Positions 8,391 to 16,478 of a stretch of 57,575 nucleotides of DNA are shown here, in pieces (position 1 is the first letter of the stretch; the number at the start of each line of letters is the position of its first letter). The position numbers and the translations under genes are program-made. The stretch is from contig JAODBB010000207.1 in NCBI GenBank assembly GCA_025463745.1, forward strand, positions 1 through 57,575, in the 5' to 3' direction. The notes beneath the pieces were generated by a model. It was not told the origin of the DNA. It saw only the letters and a program-made list of their open reading frames with translations, and did no database searches. This DNA is from Subtercola sp. Lineage in GTDB: Bacteria > Actinomycetota > Actinomycetes > Actinomycetales > Microbacteriaceae.

Positions 8391-9406
8391 AGGGTTCCTT
8401 CTTCGGTGTCAGGATCTTCGGTGTCAGGATCTATATCGAGCACAATCTTGCCGAACGCGTCGCCCGACTCGAGGTACTCATGCGCGGCCGCGGCCTCTGA
8501 GAGGTCGAAGACGCGGTCGATCAGGGGTGGAGCGACGGCTGCGGCCGACATGAAGTCGAGCAGCCCGCGAAAGTCGTGTTCACTGCCCATTGTCGTGCCC
8601 AAAAGGTCGTACTGCCCGAAGTAGAACTCACGCACGTCCAGGGGGGCGAACTGGGAACGGGATGCACCGAGAACGACAAGGCGGCCGCCCGGTTTGAGCG
8701 CGCGGATCGACTGCTCCCACGTTCCCACCGTGTCGAGCACGACGTCGAAGCCGGCGCTCGCCGGGGACTGCTTCTTTGCGGCATCCGCCCAGTCAGGGTC
8801 GGTGTACAGCACGCCATCGGTCGCACCGCTGGCTTTCGCCCGCTCGATCTTGTCGGGGGTCGATGACGTGACGAAGACCGACGCTACCGCGGCGACCCCG
8901 AGTGACACGGCCATCGTCGCGACGCCGCCACCCGCACCGAGCACCAACAAGGACTCCGTGGCGCGAAGTCGTGCACGCGAGAATAGTGCGCGGTACGTCG
9001 TTAATCCCACCAGGGGAAGCGCCGCAGCCTCGTGCCACGACAGCCCCGCCGGTTTGGGAAAGATGCACGACGTCGGCACGCTGACCCGCTGTGCGTACGT
9101 TCCCGGCCGATGGTCGCCGAGGATCTCCCAGCGCGGGCCGGGCGCGCTCTGTGAATCGCCCCACTGCAATGAAGGCAAAATGATCACCTCGTCATTCGAG
9201 CCGGCAATCACACCCGCGCCGTCGGCTCCGAGTACGTGTGGCAGCGGGGACTTGTACCGGCCCTGACGAACGAGCACGTCGTGCCAGTTCAGTGCGGCCG
9301 CTCGCAGATCGACGATGGTAGAGCCAGGTCGAGCCTGCGGTGCAGCAAAGTCGCCGAGCGTCAGCTCACTCGAGCTTCCGAAGGTGCGGATCACGGACGC
9401 CTGCAC
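8387..9406 (-). CDS. MDR-family (quinone oxidoreductase-like) dehydrogenase
   Basis: Medium-chain dehydrogenase/reductase, 339 aa, likely NADPH dependent: LNWHDVLVRQGRY at the N-terminus, LPHVLGADGAG, a Rossmann LVLGAGGGVATMAVSLG near 165-180, and DVVLDTVG. The cysteine cluster of structural-zinc alcohol dehydrogenases is not seen, so it is zinc-free like quinone oxidoreductases and enoyl reductases. GTG at 9406 is chosen since GGAGG lies just upstream; the longer frame crosses the divergent promoter and is not credible. The C-terminus ends in an acidic DPDTEDPDTEE made by a 15-bp tandem repeat. Probably reduces an enone or enoyl intermediate of the cluster pathway. Confidence 0.85.
   Translation of the reverse strand: MQASVIRTFGSSSELTLGDFAAPQARPGSTIVDLRAAALNWHDVLVRQGRYKSPLPHVLGADGAGVIAGSNDEVIILPSLQWGDSQSAPGPRWEILGDHRPGTYAQRVSVPTSCIFPKPAGLSWHEAAALPLVGLTTYRALFSRARLRATESLLVLGAGGGVATMAVSLGVAAVASVFVTSSTPDKIERAKASGATDGVLYTDPDWADAAKKQSPASAGFDVVLDTVGTWEQSIRALKPGGRLVVLGASRSQFAPLDVREFYFGQYDLLGTTMGSEHDFRGLLDFMSAAAVAPPLIDRVFDLSEAAAAHEYLESGDAFGKIVLDIDPDTEDPDTEEGTL
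8401..8431. repeat. 15-bp tandem repeat in oxidoreductase C-terminus
   Basis: CTTCGGTGTCAGGAT occurs twice head to tail, encoding the duplicated acidic DPDTE at the protein end on the minus strand. It is in frame and so tolerated. Confidence 0.75.
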
Positions 9407-9431
9407 GATACCTCCCTGCTCTTTCGCAAAT

Positions 9432-9463
9432 TGGTCCAACCATTCTAGCAATTGGTCTGACCA
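9432..9463. promoter_or_regulatory. paired FadR-type operators in divergent promoter
   Basis: Two sites, TGGTccaACCA (9432-9442) and TGGTctgACCA (9453-9463), each within an ATTGGTCnnACCATTCTA repeat, lie exactly 21 bp apart, two helical turns. They separate the oxidoreductase/crotonase unit (minus, start 9406) from the thiolase/thioesterase unit (plus, start 9515). Spacing favours cooperative binding of two regulator dimers on one face of DNA. Confidence 0.72.
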
Positions 9464-9514
9464 TTCTAAGATGGAGAACGCGAATACAGCACAACTACAG
9501 AGAAAGAGGGCGCA

Positions 9515-10699
9515 ATGTCTGGATCGGTCATCATCGCAGGGGCTCGTACTCCGATCGGCAGGCTGCTGGGCGGTCTCTCGGAGTTCTCTGCACCGCAGCT
9601 CGGCGGCTTCGCGATCGCCGCCGCCATCGAGCGTGCCAGCATCACCGCCGACCAGGTCGAGGCGGTTATTCTCGGCAACGTCGTACAGGCCGGTGTCGGC
9701 CCGAACCCGGCGCGGCAGGCGGCTTTTGCCGGCGGTATTTCGCTGAACGTGCCTGCTACGACCGTCAACAAGCTCTGTCTGTCGGGTCTGACCTCGATCG
9801 CAATGGCCGACCAGGCCATTGCGGCCGGGCAGTACGACATCGTGGTCGCGGGCGGCATGGAATCGATGACCAACGCCCCGCACCTCGTTCGCGGTGCTCG
9901 CCGAGGAATCAGCTACGGCTCTCGAGCATTCGAAGACGCCCTCGATCGGGATGCCCTCGTCGGCGCAGTCGAGGGCATCCCGATGGGCGCAGCCACCGAA
10001 CACGATCAAGCGAAATTCGGATTCACGCGGCAGCAGCAAGATGCCTTCGCCGCCGAATCCCATCGACGCGCCCACGCGGCGACGGTGGAGGGGCGGTTCG
10101 CTGGCGAAATCGAACCGATCACGACCGCCAAGGGTGTTGTGATCGCCGCCGACGAGGGCATCCGACCCGAAACAACCGAACAGTCACTGGCGCGGCTCAG
10201 GCCTGCCTTTTCTCCGGAGGGCACGATCACCGCCGGATCGGCTTCCCAGCTGTCGGATGGCGCTGCGGCGGTCATCGTCATGTCGAAGAAGAAGGCACGA
10301 GAACTCGGGCTGACTTGGATCGCCGAGATCGGAACCTACGGCACCGTTGCCGGCCCCGACACCTCCCTGCTGCACCAGCCCGCGAACGCCGTCAGAGATG
10401 CAGTCCGTCGAGATGGCGAACTCGGCGTCGACGACTTCGACCTCATCGAGATGAACGAGGCGTTCGCCAGCGTCGCCCTTGCATCAACGGCAGAGCTCGG
10501 GGTCGACCCGGCCATCGTCAATGTCAACGGTGGGGCTATCGCGCTCGGCCACCCTGTGGGCATGAGCGGAGCGCGACTTCTGCTCGGCCTCGCGGGCGAG
10601 CTCGGAAGGCTCGGCGGACCGAGGGTCGGTGTTGCGGCGCTCTGCGGGGGCGGCGGCCAAGGCGACGCGCTCATCATTCGGGTAGGTCAGGAGTTATGA
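9515..10699 (+). CDS. acetyl-CoA C-acyltransferase (thiolase)
   Basis: Degradative/biosynthetic thiolase, 394 aa, catalysing CoA-dependent cleavage (or condensation) of a 3-ketoacyl-CoA. All active-site elements are present: nucleophile Cys in NKLCLSGL near residue 87, GGMESM, NEAFA, the His of GHPVGMSG near residue 348 and the C-terminal Cys in CGGGGQG. ATG at 9515 has AGAAAGAGGG upstream. First gene of a plus-strand unit with the thioesterase (ATGA overlap) under the paired FadR-like sites. This is the chain-cleavage step expected of the cluster. Confidence 0.94.
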   Translation: MSGSVIIAGARTPIGRLLGGLSEFSAPQLGGFAIAAAIERASITADQVEAVILGNVVQAGVGPNPARQAAFAGGISLNVPATTVNKLCLSGLTSIAMADQAIAAGQYDIVVAGGMESMTNAPHLVRGARRGISYGSRAFEDALDRDALVGAVEGIPMGAATEHDQAKFGFTRQQQDAFAAESHRRAHAATVEGRFAGEIEPITTAKGVVIAADEGIRPETTEQSLARLRPAFSPEGTITAGSASQLSDGAAAVIVMSKKKARELGLTWIAEIGTYGTVAGPDTSLLHQPANAVRDAVRRDGELGVDDFDLIEMNEAFASVALASTAELGVDPAIVNVNGGAIALGHPVGMSGARLLLGLAGELGRLGGPRVGVAALCGGGGQGDALIIRVGQEL

Positions 10700-11376
10700 G
10701 CGAGCTCACCGAGCGGCGCCGGGCCGTTGCCGATCTCGGCACCGCGATGCGCGAGACGATCGTGCTCGCTGCCGTCAGTGAGGTCGAGATCGACGCCCTC
10801 GCACGGGCCGCAGAGTTGATGCGGCAAGCGTCAGCCCTACTCGCACCGGTTCAACGGCCGGCTGCGCAACTGCCTTCGGTCGATGAGCTCGAAGCGGGCA
10901 TCCGGTACTTCTCGCCGGTCATCGGGGCGGGCAATGCGATGTCGCCTCCGCTGCAGATTACGGCGGACGGAGATCGCATTGTCGCCCGTGTCGCCCTCGA
11001 TCGCCGGTTCGAAGGCCCTCCGGGTTTCGTGCACGGCGGCGTGACGGCTTTGCTCTTCGACGAGATGCTGGGCCAGGCCGCCACGCATCTCGGGTATTGG
11101 GGCATGACCGCGAATCTCGCCGTTTCGTATCGGCGACCAGTGCCCCTTGATACCGAGCTGATGCTGACCGCGCACCTCTCGGTCGTCGACGGACGAAAGT
11201 TCACGATCACGGGCACCCTCGTGGTGGCGGCGGAACCTGAGCGTGTCTGCGCAGAGGCTACGGGTCTCTTCATCGAGCCGAGGCCAGAGACCCAAGAGCG
11301 TTACTTCGCTGACGTCACTGACACTCAGGGTGCCGATATCTCGGGCCGCCAGGGCTGGCGGGGCACGATCGGTTGA
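10696..11376 (+). CDS. PaaI/hotdog-fold acyl-CoA thioesterase
   Basis: Hotdog thioesterase, 226 aa. The PaaI-type core is at about residues 95-190 with FEGPPGFVHGGVTALLFDEMLG, where the HGG and Asp/Glu residues form the thioesterase active site. An extra helical N-terminal region (about 1-70, rich in Ala/Arg) precedes the core, as in several actinobacterial members. The ATG overlaps the thiolase stop (ATGA). It may release a blocked CoA ester or recycle CoA in the pathway. Substrate not predictable. Confidence 0.85.
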   Translation: MSELTERRRAVADLGTAMRETIVLAAVSEVEIDALARAAELMRQASALLAPVQRPAAQLPSVDELEAGIRYFSPVIGAGNAMSPPLQITADGDRIVARVALDRRFEGPPGFVHGGVTALLFDEMLGQAATHLGYWGMTANLAVSYRRPVPLDTELMLTAHLSVVDGRKFTITGTLVVAAEPERVCAEATGLFIEPRPETQERYFADVTDTQGADISGRQGWRGTIG

Positions 11377-11385
11377 GAGCCGTGG

Positions 11386-12264
11386 TCAGTTGATGTGGGC
11401 GGTCAGCCAAGCGATGAGAAACGCAGTGATCTCGTCGCGGTTGATCTCGTTGAAGATCTCGTGGCGGGTACCGGGGAAGACCTGCAGTGTGACATCCGTC
11501 ACCCCCGCGTCGCGGTAGCGGCCGGCCAGGATTCCGACGAGCTGGCCGTCGCCCGACAGGGGATCGGCCTGGCCCGAGAAAACTAGAATCGGCAGGTCGT
11601 TGCGAATGCCGCTGAGTGCTGCAGGGTCTGCGAGACGGCCGGCGGCACTGAACAACTGCGGGATCGTGTCATCTGCGAGGTCGAAACCGCTCAGCGGGTC
11701 GGCGACGTAGAGGTCGACCTCCGCCTCGTCGCGCGAGAGCCATTCGTACCCGGTGCGGTTCTCGAACGCCGCGTTGAAGGCCGTGAGCTCGACCGGCCCT
11801 TCGCCCGCCGCTGCGGCAAGTGCTTGAGCGAGGACGTCGAGGGCGGTGGAGCCAGACAGCGCGACGCCGGCATAGAGGTCGGAGCGGTCGAGAATCACTT
11901 CCTGGGCCGCGAACGATCCCATCGAGTGGGCGACGAGAAACAGCGGGAGGTCGGGGTTCTCGGCAGAGATCAGCTCGCCGAACGCTATGGTGTCAGCAAC
12001 GAGTGCCGCCCATCCCGCTGCACCGAAGCTACCGAGAACCGCGTCGTCGTTGACGGATGCACCGTGCCCCCGATGATCATTGGCGTACACGATGAAACCC
12101 GCGGCAGTCAGAGCGTCAGCCAGCCGGCCGTACCGGCCCGAATGCTCGGCCACTCCGTGGGCCAGCTGGATCACGCCGCGAGCGGGGCCAACCGCCGGCC
12201 ACCATCGGTAAGCGATACCGAGGGAATCGATGGGAGAAGAAAAGAACGACTCTGTTGCTTTCAT
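11386..12264 (-). CDS. monoacylglycerol-lipase-like alpha/beta hydrolase
   Basis: Serine hydrolase of the Hydrolase_4/monoglyceride lipase type, 292 aa, complete. The oxyanion and strand motifs VIQLAHGVAEHSGRY and YANDHRGHGAS are followed by nucleophile elbow AHSMGS (Ser near residue 118), acidic SGQADPLSG and His in FPGTRHEI. It would hydrolyse an ester or lactone and could supply the acid for the acyl-CoA ligase. The gene converges on the thioesterase with only 9 bp between stops. An imperfect FadR-type site overlaps its leader at 12272, so it appears to belong to the same regulon. Confidence 0.9.
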   Translation of the reverse strand: MKATESFFSSPIDSLGIAYRWWPAVGPARGVIQLAHGVAEHSGRYGRLADALTAAGFIVYANDHRGHGASVNDDAVLGSFGAAGWAALVADTIAFGELISAENPDLPLFLVAHSMGSFAAQEVILDRSDLYAGVALSGSTALDVLAQALAAAAGEGPVELTAFNAAFENRTGYEWLSRDEAEVDLYVADPLSGFDLADDTIPQLFSAAGRLADPAALSGIRNDLPILVFSGQADPLSGDGQLVGILAGRYRDAGVTDVTLQVFPGTRHEIFNEINRDEITAFLIAWLTAHIN

Positions 12265-12271
12265 GGTCTAA

Positions 12272-12282
12272 TGATCAGACCA
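12272..12282. promoter_or_regulatory. FadR-like operator upstream of the lipase-like gene
   Basis: TGATcagACCA differs from TGGTnnnACCA by one base and lies 8-18 bp before the ATG at 12264 inside the longer near-palindrome TGGTCtaatgatcaGACCA (12264-12282). Placement right at the start region fits repression. Confidence 0.55.
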
Positions 12283-12433
12283 CAACCATTTAGAGTCAAG
12301 GATACCGTGGCAAGAAGTGCCGTTTGAGAGGCAGAAGCCGCGTCAGTTCGAACGAGTGCCACAGGGTAATCGCGCGATGTCCTGAGAAATTAGATGGCCT
12401 GGCATCACGTCATCTGTCGAGCCTGTCGAGCCT

Positions 12434-12870
12434 GTTGATCCTCGTGTCCGTCTCGCTATCGTTCCGTGGTCTTCTGGTGCACCTCGAGGTGCGGTGAATA
12501 CGTTTTGTGTTGAGCATGGGATCTCGCGGAAGACGTTCTACGAAATCCGAAAACGTGTCGGGGCCGATCGGCCGGCTGCGGCGTTGGAGCCCCGCTCACG
12601 CAGGCCGAAACTGAGCCCGTCGAAGCTCACCGATGACGTCGCCCAGCAGGCCGTCGCGATCCGGGCAGCTCTGGAGCAGTCAGGTTTGGATCACGGGCCG
12701 ATCAGCGTGCACGAGAAGATGCGTGCGTTGGGCATGAGCCCGGTGCCGTCGACAGCGTCGTTGGCGCGGATCTTCCGTGAAGCGGGAGTGGCGCGGGTGA
12801 GCCGATCACAGGGAAACCATACAAGCCGACGACGCAGGGCAAAAACGAACGCTTCCGTCAGACCTTACTT
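12434..12870 (+). pseudogene. IS481-family transposase remnant with internal deletion
   Basis: The frame from VDPRVRLAIVPW through SGLDHGPISVHEKM and TASLARIFREAGVAR is the N-terminal helix-turn-helix half of an IS481-like transposase. Immediately after GVAR, in a different frame, 12811-12870 encodes GKPYKPTTQGKNERFRQTLL, a segment that normally lies in the C-terminal part of the DDE catalytic domain. The roughly 100 or more codons in between, including the first catalytic Asp residues, are deleted, and the C-terminus beyond LL is gone. No terminal inverted repeats were found. Located directly downstream of the PRC-barrel genes. Confidence 0.8.
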
Positions 12871-12995
12871 CTCTTTGTTTGCAACGAAATCAGGGGTTTT
12901 TCTCATGCTCTGGACCTCGTTGGACGGGATATGTCCGGCAAACCACCCGGGCACGAAGTCGCCGTCGCCCTCGTATCCGCCCGCAGAGTTCTACG

Positions 12996-13343
12996 CTAAA
13001 TCCCAATACTTGTTGATAGCGCGGCGCTTCGTCTGGCGTAAGCGGCAACGAGTACCACTCCTCTTTCGGTAAGCATCTCGACGTCTTCCCACCGCACATA
13101 GAAGCTGCCGCGGTGTCTCCAACGCAGAAAGGCGGCGATGAGCCAGGGCGAGTTCTCGTCGGTGCGCTCGTAGCCGAGAAACGTGGTTCCGGTATGAGGG
13201 CTGACGATGAGGCCAGCGAGTCGAGCTTCGGCGAGGAGTTGCGTCGGCGCCCCGTCGATGACGAATCGGGCGTCGAGCACCTTGCCGAGCGTGCGCCCCT
13301 CAGCATCGAGCACCGGCCGGTTCAGTAGATCACTCAGGATCAT
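12996..13343 (-). CDS. PRC-barrel domain protein B
   Basis: 115-aa protein with a PRC-barrel-like beta fold: LNRPVLDAEGRTLGKVLDAR at 6-25 and a second strand group containing VSPHTGTTFLGYER and FYVRWEDVEML. PRC-barrels are small modules that bind partners or ligands near membranes or ribosomes. The ATG at 13343 is 14 bp inside the preceding gene, giving a four-gene overlapping operon: lipoprotein, Nramp, PRC-A, PRC-B. Possibly an accessory subunit or sensor of the transporter (inference). The IS481 remnant lies beyond its stop. Confidence 0.78.
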   Translation of the reverse strand: MILSDLLNRPVLDAEGRTLGKVLDARFVIDGAPTQLLAEARLAGLIVSPHTGTTFLGYERTDENSPWLIAAFLRWRHRGSFYVRWEDVEMLTERGVVLVAAYARRSAALSTSIGI

Positions 13344-13737
13344 GGCGGCCTCCCGGGATGTGCGCGACGATGTGGTCGCGCACCCATCGTTCCGGCCAGG
13401 TGGCGTCGAGTCTTTCGCCTGACACGCCGAGGGTGACGACCACGCCGATGTCGGTGACGTGCCTCCAGGGGATGCGGGTGAGCCGAGACGACGGCGGCCG
13501 ACCGCCGAAGATGCGGGTGCCGAGCGTGACGCCGGTGAGAAGGTTGGCGATCGTCGGGGCCGGCGTTCCCCGTAGCGACACATCGAGGGGGAGGTCGGTG
13601 ATCTCGAGGTCGTCGAGCGTCGAGACCGGCACGCCGTCGGTGTCGAGAACCTGCCGGTCGAGCAGGTGCAGCTGGGCATCCAGAACCTGCCCGGCGTAAG
13701 TGTCGGGCGGCGCGAGGCTGTCGTCGTGGGGTGTCAT
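13330..13737 (-). CDS. PRC-barrel domain protein A
   Basis: 135-aa protein with PRC-barrel-like segment LLDRQVLDTDGVPVSTLDDLEI (read about 24-45) and a repeat of the same strand pattern ending in IPWRHVTDIGVVVTLG. Its ATG overlaps the Nramp stop (ATGA), so production is tied to the transporter. The protein is related in layout to the following PRC-barrel protein; the pair resembles the two PRC-barrels found N-terminal in larger actinobacterial CBS/MgtE-N proteins, here as separate genes. Function unproven. Confidence 0.75.
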   Translation of the reverse strand: MTPHDDSLAPPDTYAGQVLDAQLHLLDRQVLDTDGVPVSTLDDLEITDLPLDVSLRGTPAPTIANLLTGVTLGTRIFGGRPPSSRLTRIPWRHVTDIGVVVTLGVSGERLDATWPERWVRDHIVAHIPGGRHDPE

Positions 13738-14963
13738 GCTCCTGCTCCCGTGATGATCATGAGTGGGATGGCTGCGAGTGAGGCGACGAGGATGATCACC
13801 AGAAACACCAAGGCGACCGCATTCGTGGCACGACCGTTCACCAGGTCGCCCATGTACTGCTTGTCGTTCGCGACAAGCAGTATCGGCAGATAGGTCAAGG
13901 GCAGCGCTATCGCCGAGAAGACGACGGAGTATTCGGTGATCATCACCGGGTCGGCGCCGGTCGCGAGCACGGCGATACCCACGAGCAGGCAGATGATCAT
14001 CACGAGGTGAAAGCGCGCCGCCTTGACCGGCCGGCGGAACTTGCCCCACGACCAGCCAAAGAATTGCGCGATGGTGTAGCCGCTCGAGAGAGTGGTCTCG
14101 AGGGTGGCGCCGAACGTCGCGGCGATCATCCCGACGATCACGATGGCGACAGCCAGCTTGCCGCCTGCTTCGGCGACGGGCAGCGCGACCTGTGAGAGCG
14201 AGGTGACTTGGATGCCCTGCGGCAGCAACACGATCGTGGCACACGCGGCGATCGCGATCGACAAGATACCGCCGAGCGGAAACCCGACCAGCACGTTGAT
14301 GCGCGACTGGGTGAGGTCTTTCTTGGTCCATTTCTCTTCGACGGCGCCAGAGGAGAAGAAGAACACCTCGTAGGGGGTCATTGCCGAGCCGAACAGGGCG
14401 ATCGCGTAATACCAATAGGTGGCGCCGGTCTCCGTTGCAGGAACCGAGGGGGCGATGGCCTGCCCGGTGAGGGTCGCCCAATCGGGCTGCAGGAGAAAGA
14501 CCGCGACCGCGAAGACGATCAGGCAGAGGCCGAGCAGCCCGGTGACATTCTCCATGATGGAGAATTTCACGCGCCAGATGACCAGCCACACGGCGAACGC
14601 CGCGACCGGAACCCAGAGGGTGGGCTCGATGCTGCTGGCGAGTTGCAGGGCGAGGGCGACACCGCCGATCTCCGCGGTCAGGGTCAGCAGGTTGATCAGA
14701 AACGATGCGCCCAGGTTGGCCACGGCCATCCGGGCGCCGAGTCGTTCGCGAACGATCTCGAACGTCGCCCGTCCGCTGATCGCGGCGACCCGGCCCGACA
14801 TTTGAGCGAAGACGCAGATACCGATCACGCCGAGTACGATCACCCACACCAGGGTCATGCCGAACCGTGAGCCGACGACCGAGCTGGTTACGAGGTCGCC
14901 GATGTCGAGAAAGCCGCCGATGGCGGTGAGGATGCCCAGCGCGACCCCGAGCAGTTGTTTCAC
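13734..14963 (-). CDS. divergent Nramp-family divalent metal transporter
   Basis: Polytopic membrane protein of 409 aa with about 11 helices and Nramp-like organisation. The helix-1 metal motif, DPGN in true Nramps, reads DIGD (residues 20-23), and the helix-6 MPH motif reads MTPYE (in SAMTPYEVFFFSSG), so ion selectivity probably differs from Mn/Fe Nramps; Mg or another ion is possible. The GTG start overlaps the lipoprotein stop (GTGA); the longer open frame upstream is another gene read out of phase. Co-transcribed with two PRC-barrel genes. Family assignment is confident, substrate is not. Confidence 0.85.
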   Translation of the reverse strand: MKQLLGVALGILTAIGGFLDIGDLVTSSVVGSRFGMTLVWVIVLGVIGICVFAQMSGRVAAISGRATFEIVRERLGARMAVANLGASFLINLLTLTAEIGGVALALQLASSIEPTLWVPVAAFAVWLVIWRVKFSIMENVTGLLGLCLIVFAVAVFLLQPDWATLTGQAIAPSVPATETGATYWYYAIALFGSAMTPYEVFFFSSGAVEEKWTKKDLTQSRINVLVGFPLGGILSIAIAACATIVLLPQGIQVTSLSQVALPVAEAGGKLAVAIVIVGMIAATFGATLETTLSSGYTIAQFFGWSWGKFRRPVKAARFHLVMIICLLVGIAVLATGADPVMITEYSVVFSAIALPLTYLPILLVANDKQYMGDLVNGRATNAVALVFLVIILVASLAAIPLMIITGAGA

Positions 14964-15424
14964 TTGTACGGCTCCAACTGTTGCCGCAAATCGTTCAACG
15001 CTGCGTCTTGAGCCGACAAGGATTGGGTGGGGTCGTCTGACGAGGTGCCGCTGACCGCGAGTTGCGCCGCGATCACATCGTCGGCTGCCGCTCTGATCTG
15101 CTTCAGCGATTCTGCCTGCGTCGCGACTTCGGCATCGGTTTGGGGTGAAGCGTCTTCGACCTGCTGCTCGGCATCGAGCAGCTCCTTCAGAGAATCCTTC
15201 AGTGCCGTGTCGGTGACGCCGTTCGTCGACCGGTCTGTCGTATACAGCTGAAACGTCAGCTGCGCCGTCGAAAGCGCGGATGACGCCTGAACGGCGGCGC
15301 GCGAGAACGTGCCCATTGCTCCGCCCGACGTGGTGGCGCAGCCGGCGAGCATGAGAACACTCAGTGCGCCCACCGAGACCGAAAGCGCAACCCGGCGCTG
15401 GAAGGTGCGGCGTATGCAGCTCAT
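14960..15424 (-). CDS. putative lipoprotein preceding the Nramp gene
   Basis: Secreted lipoprotein of about 154 aa. A basic n-region (RRTFQRR), hydrophobic stretch and lipobox VLMLAGC give a type II signal peptide with lipidated Cys near residue 30. The mature part is Ala/Asp/Gln rich and probably helical, without a recognised domain. Start is uncertain: ATG 15424 gives a normal signal length, while ATG 15494 would add 23 residues; neither has a strong ribosome site. It overlaps the transporter start, suggesting a role on the outer face of the membrane with that system. Confidence 0.7.
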   Translation of the reverse strand: MSCIRRTFQRRVALSVSVGALSVLMLAGCATTSGGAMGTFSRAAVQASSALSTAQLTFQLYTTDRSTNGVTDTALKDSLKELLDAEQQVEDASPQTDAEVATQAESLKQIRAAADDVIAAQLAVSGTSSDDPTQSLSAQDAALNDLRQQLEPYK

Positions 15425-15645
15425 CGTGCTCGCGACGGAGCGGCTCGCAGGTCGGTGCTGCGACCATGTCGAAGCTGAGCGAGAGGCGTTCATCACCGTC
15501 TGATTCTCTAGCAGTGCACACCATCGTGCAGGGGGCTTGATGCGGCGGCCCGAAAGAGATATCAAGCGCCCGCTCTGATGTCGCCTTTGGCTCTGGGTTC
15601 GCGCAAGCCCTGATGGTCGATTCGTGAGTTGTTTACGCTGGAGCG

Positions 15646-16059
15646 ATGGGTGCACGAGAACTGTGGCTCGTCGGGCATGGCGAGAGTGTTGCGAATGTGG
15701 CGGCGGCAGAAGCTGAGCTGGCCGGTTGGAACGGTATCGTTGTCGACTTCAGCGATGCCGATGTTCCGCTTGCTGCAACGGGCCAGCGCCAAGCGGATGC
15801 GCTCGGGGGCGGGCTGACGACAAATTCGACGGGCGGGCCGCTTGCGTCGGTCTGGCCTTCGCCATACTGCCGGGCAAGACAGACGATTGAGTTCGCGCTC
15901 GAGCGCGCGAACTCTGAGACCGAAGTCGGGGTCGACGAACGACTGCGAGATCGCGGGCTGGGCATCCTCGATCTGGCAAGTTCTACTACCGGCCGCCGGG
16001 TGGAGAAATGGTGCATTCGCGAACAAGAATCGCTCAGGATGAAATTCGCCCAGCTATAG
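15646..16059 (+). pseudogene. histidine phosphatase with internal deletion
   Basis: Begins as a phosphoglycerate-mutase-like histidine phosphatase, ARELWLVGHGESVANVAAAE, then SPYCRARQTIEFAL and DERLRDRGLGILDL. After ILDL the frame changes: the next bases encode GKFYYRPPGGE in the +1 frame, a segment that normally lies some 25-30 residues further on, so an internal deletion removed the part between and the rest of the C-terminus is missing. The catalytic RHG has also become GHG. The open frame ends as unrelated sequence. A complete family member is about 200-220 aa, versus 137 codons here. Confidence 0.78.
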
Positions 16060-16095
16060 TGCTGCTAGCATCCCGTTTGGTTTCAATAACAGCGG

Positions 16096-16428
16096 ATGAG
16101 GGGCGGTTTCGGGTTGGGCAAGCTGATCTACGGGCCTCAAGGTGCCGAATTCGACTTCGAGGATCGCCTATTGGCTCATTTACGGGTCGTGATCGTGATG
16201 AAGTTGCGTCGCCGCGAGTCGTTCACGCTGAGCTGGGATCTCGACAGCGATGCCGGCAGTGGCCGAATGTGCGTGTGGCTGGACTCGTCCGTTCCGCTGC
16301 AATTTCGCTTTTACGGAAGCAGGGAACCGGCGCTGAATCGCGCATGGGTCGATGCGCTGGCATCGGTCGCAGCGAGTTCAGCGGGCTTACTCCCCTTACC
16401 CGAGCCGCAGACGGGCGCGCCGGAATGA
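16096..16428 (+). CDS. DUF7882-like small protein (copy 1)
   Basis: Small protein of 110 aa from a family common in Microbacteriaceae, recognisable by LGKLIYGPQGAEFDFEDR, LAHLRVVIVMKLRRRESF and NRAWVDAL...LPLPEP. A second copy occurs at 21770-22093 with the same layout. Function is unknown; the family is sometimes mislabelled as DNA ligase. Start may be the ATG at 16096 or a TTG seven codons later that restores the usual (M)GKLIYG beginning. The gene follows the broken phosphatase and precedes an unknown 165-aa gene. Confidence 0.75.
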   Translation: MRGGFGLGKLIYGPQGAEFDFEDRLLAHLRVVIVMKLRRRESFTLSWDLDSDAGSGRMCVWLDSSVPLQFRFYGSREPALNRAWVDALASVAASSAGLLPLPEPQTGAPE

Positions 16429-16478
16429 ACGACGGCCGTGCACGAGCGCGGCCGCTTGACGATTGGAACGGTGGATAG

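Noticed and set aside
9340-10695. Upstream extension of the thioesterase frame
   Set aside because: Arg-rich, low-complexity translation that overlaps the well-supported thiolase; true start is ATG 10696.
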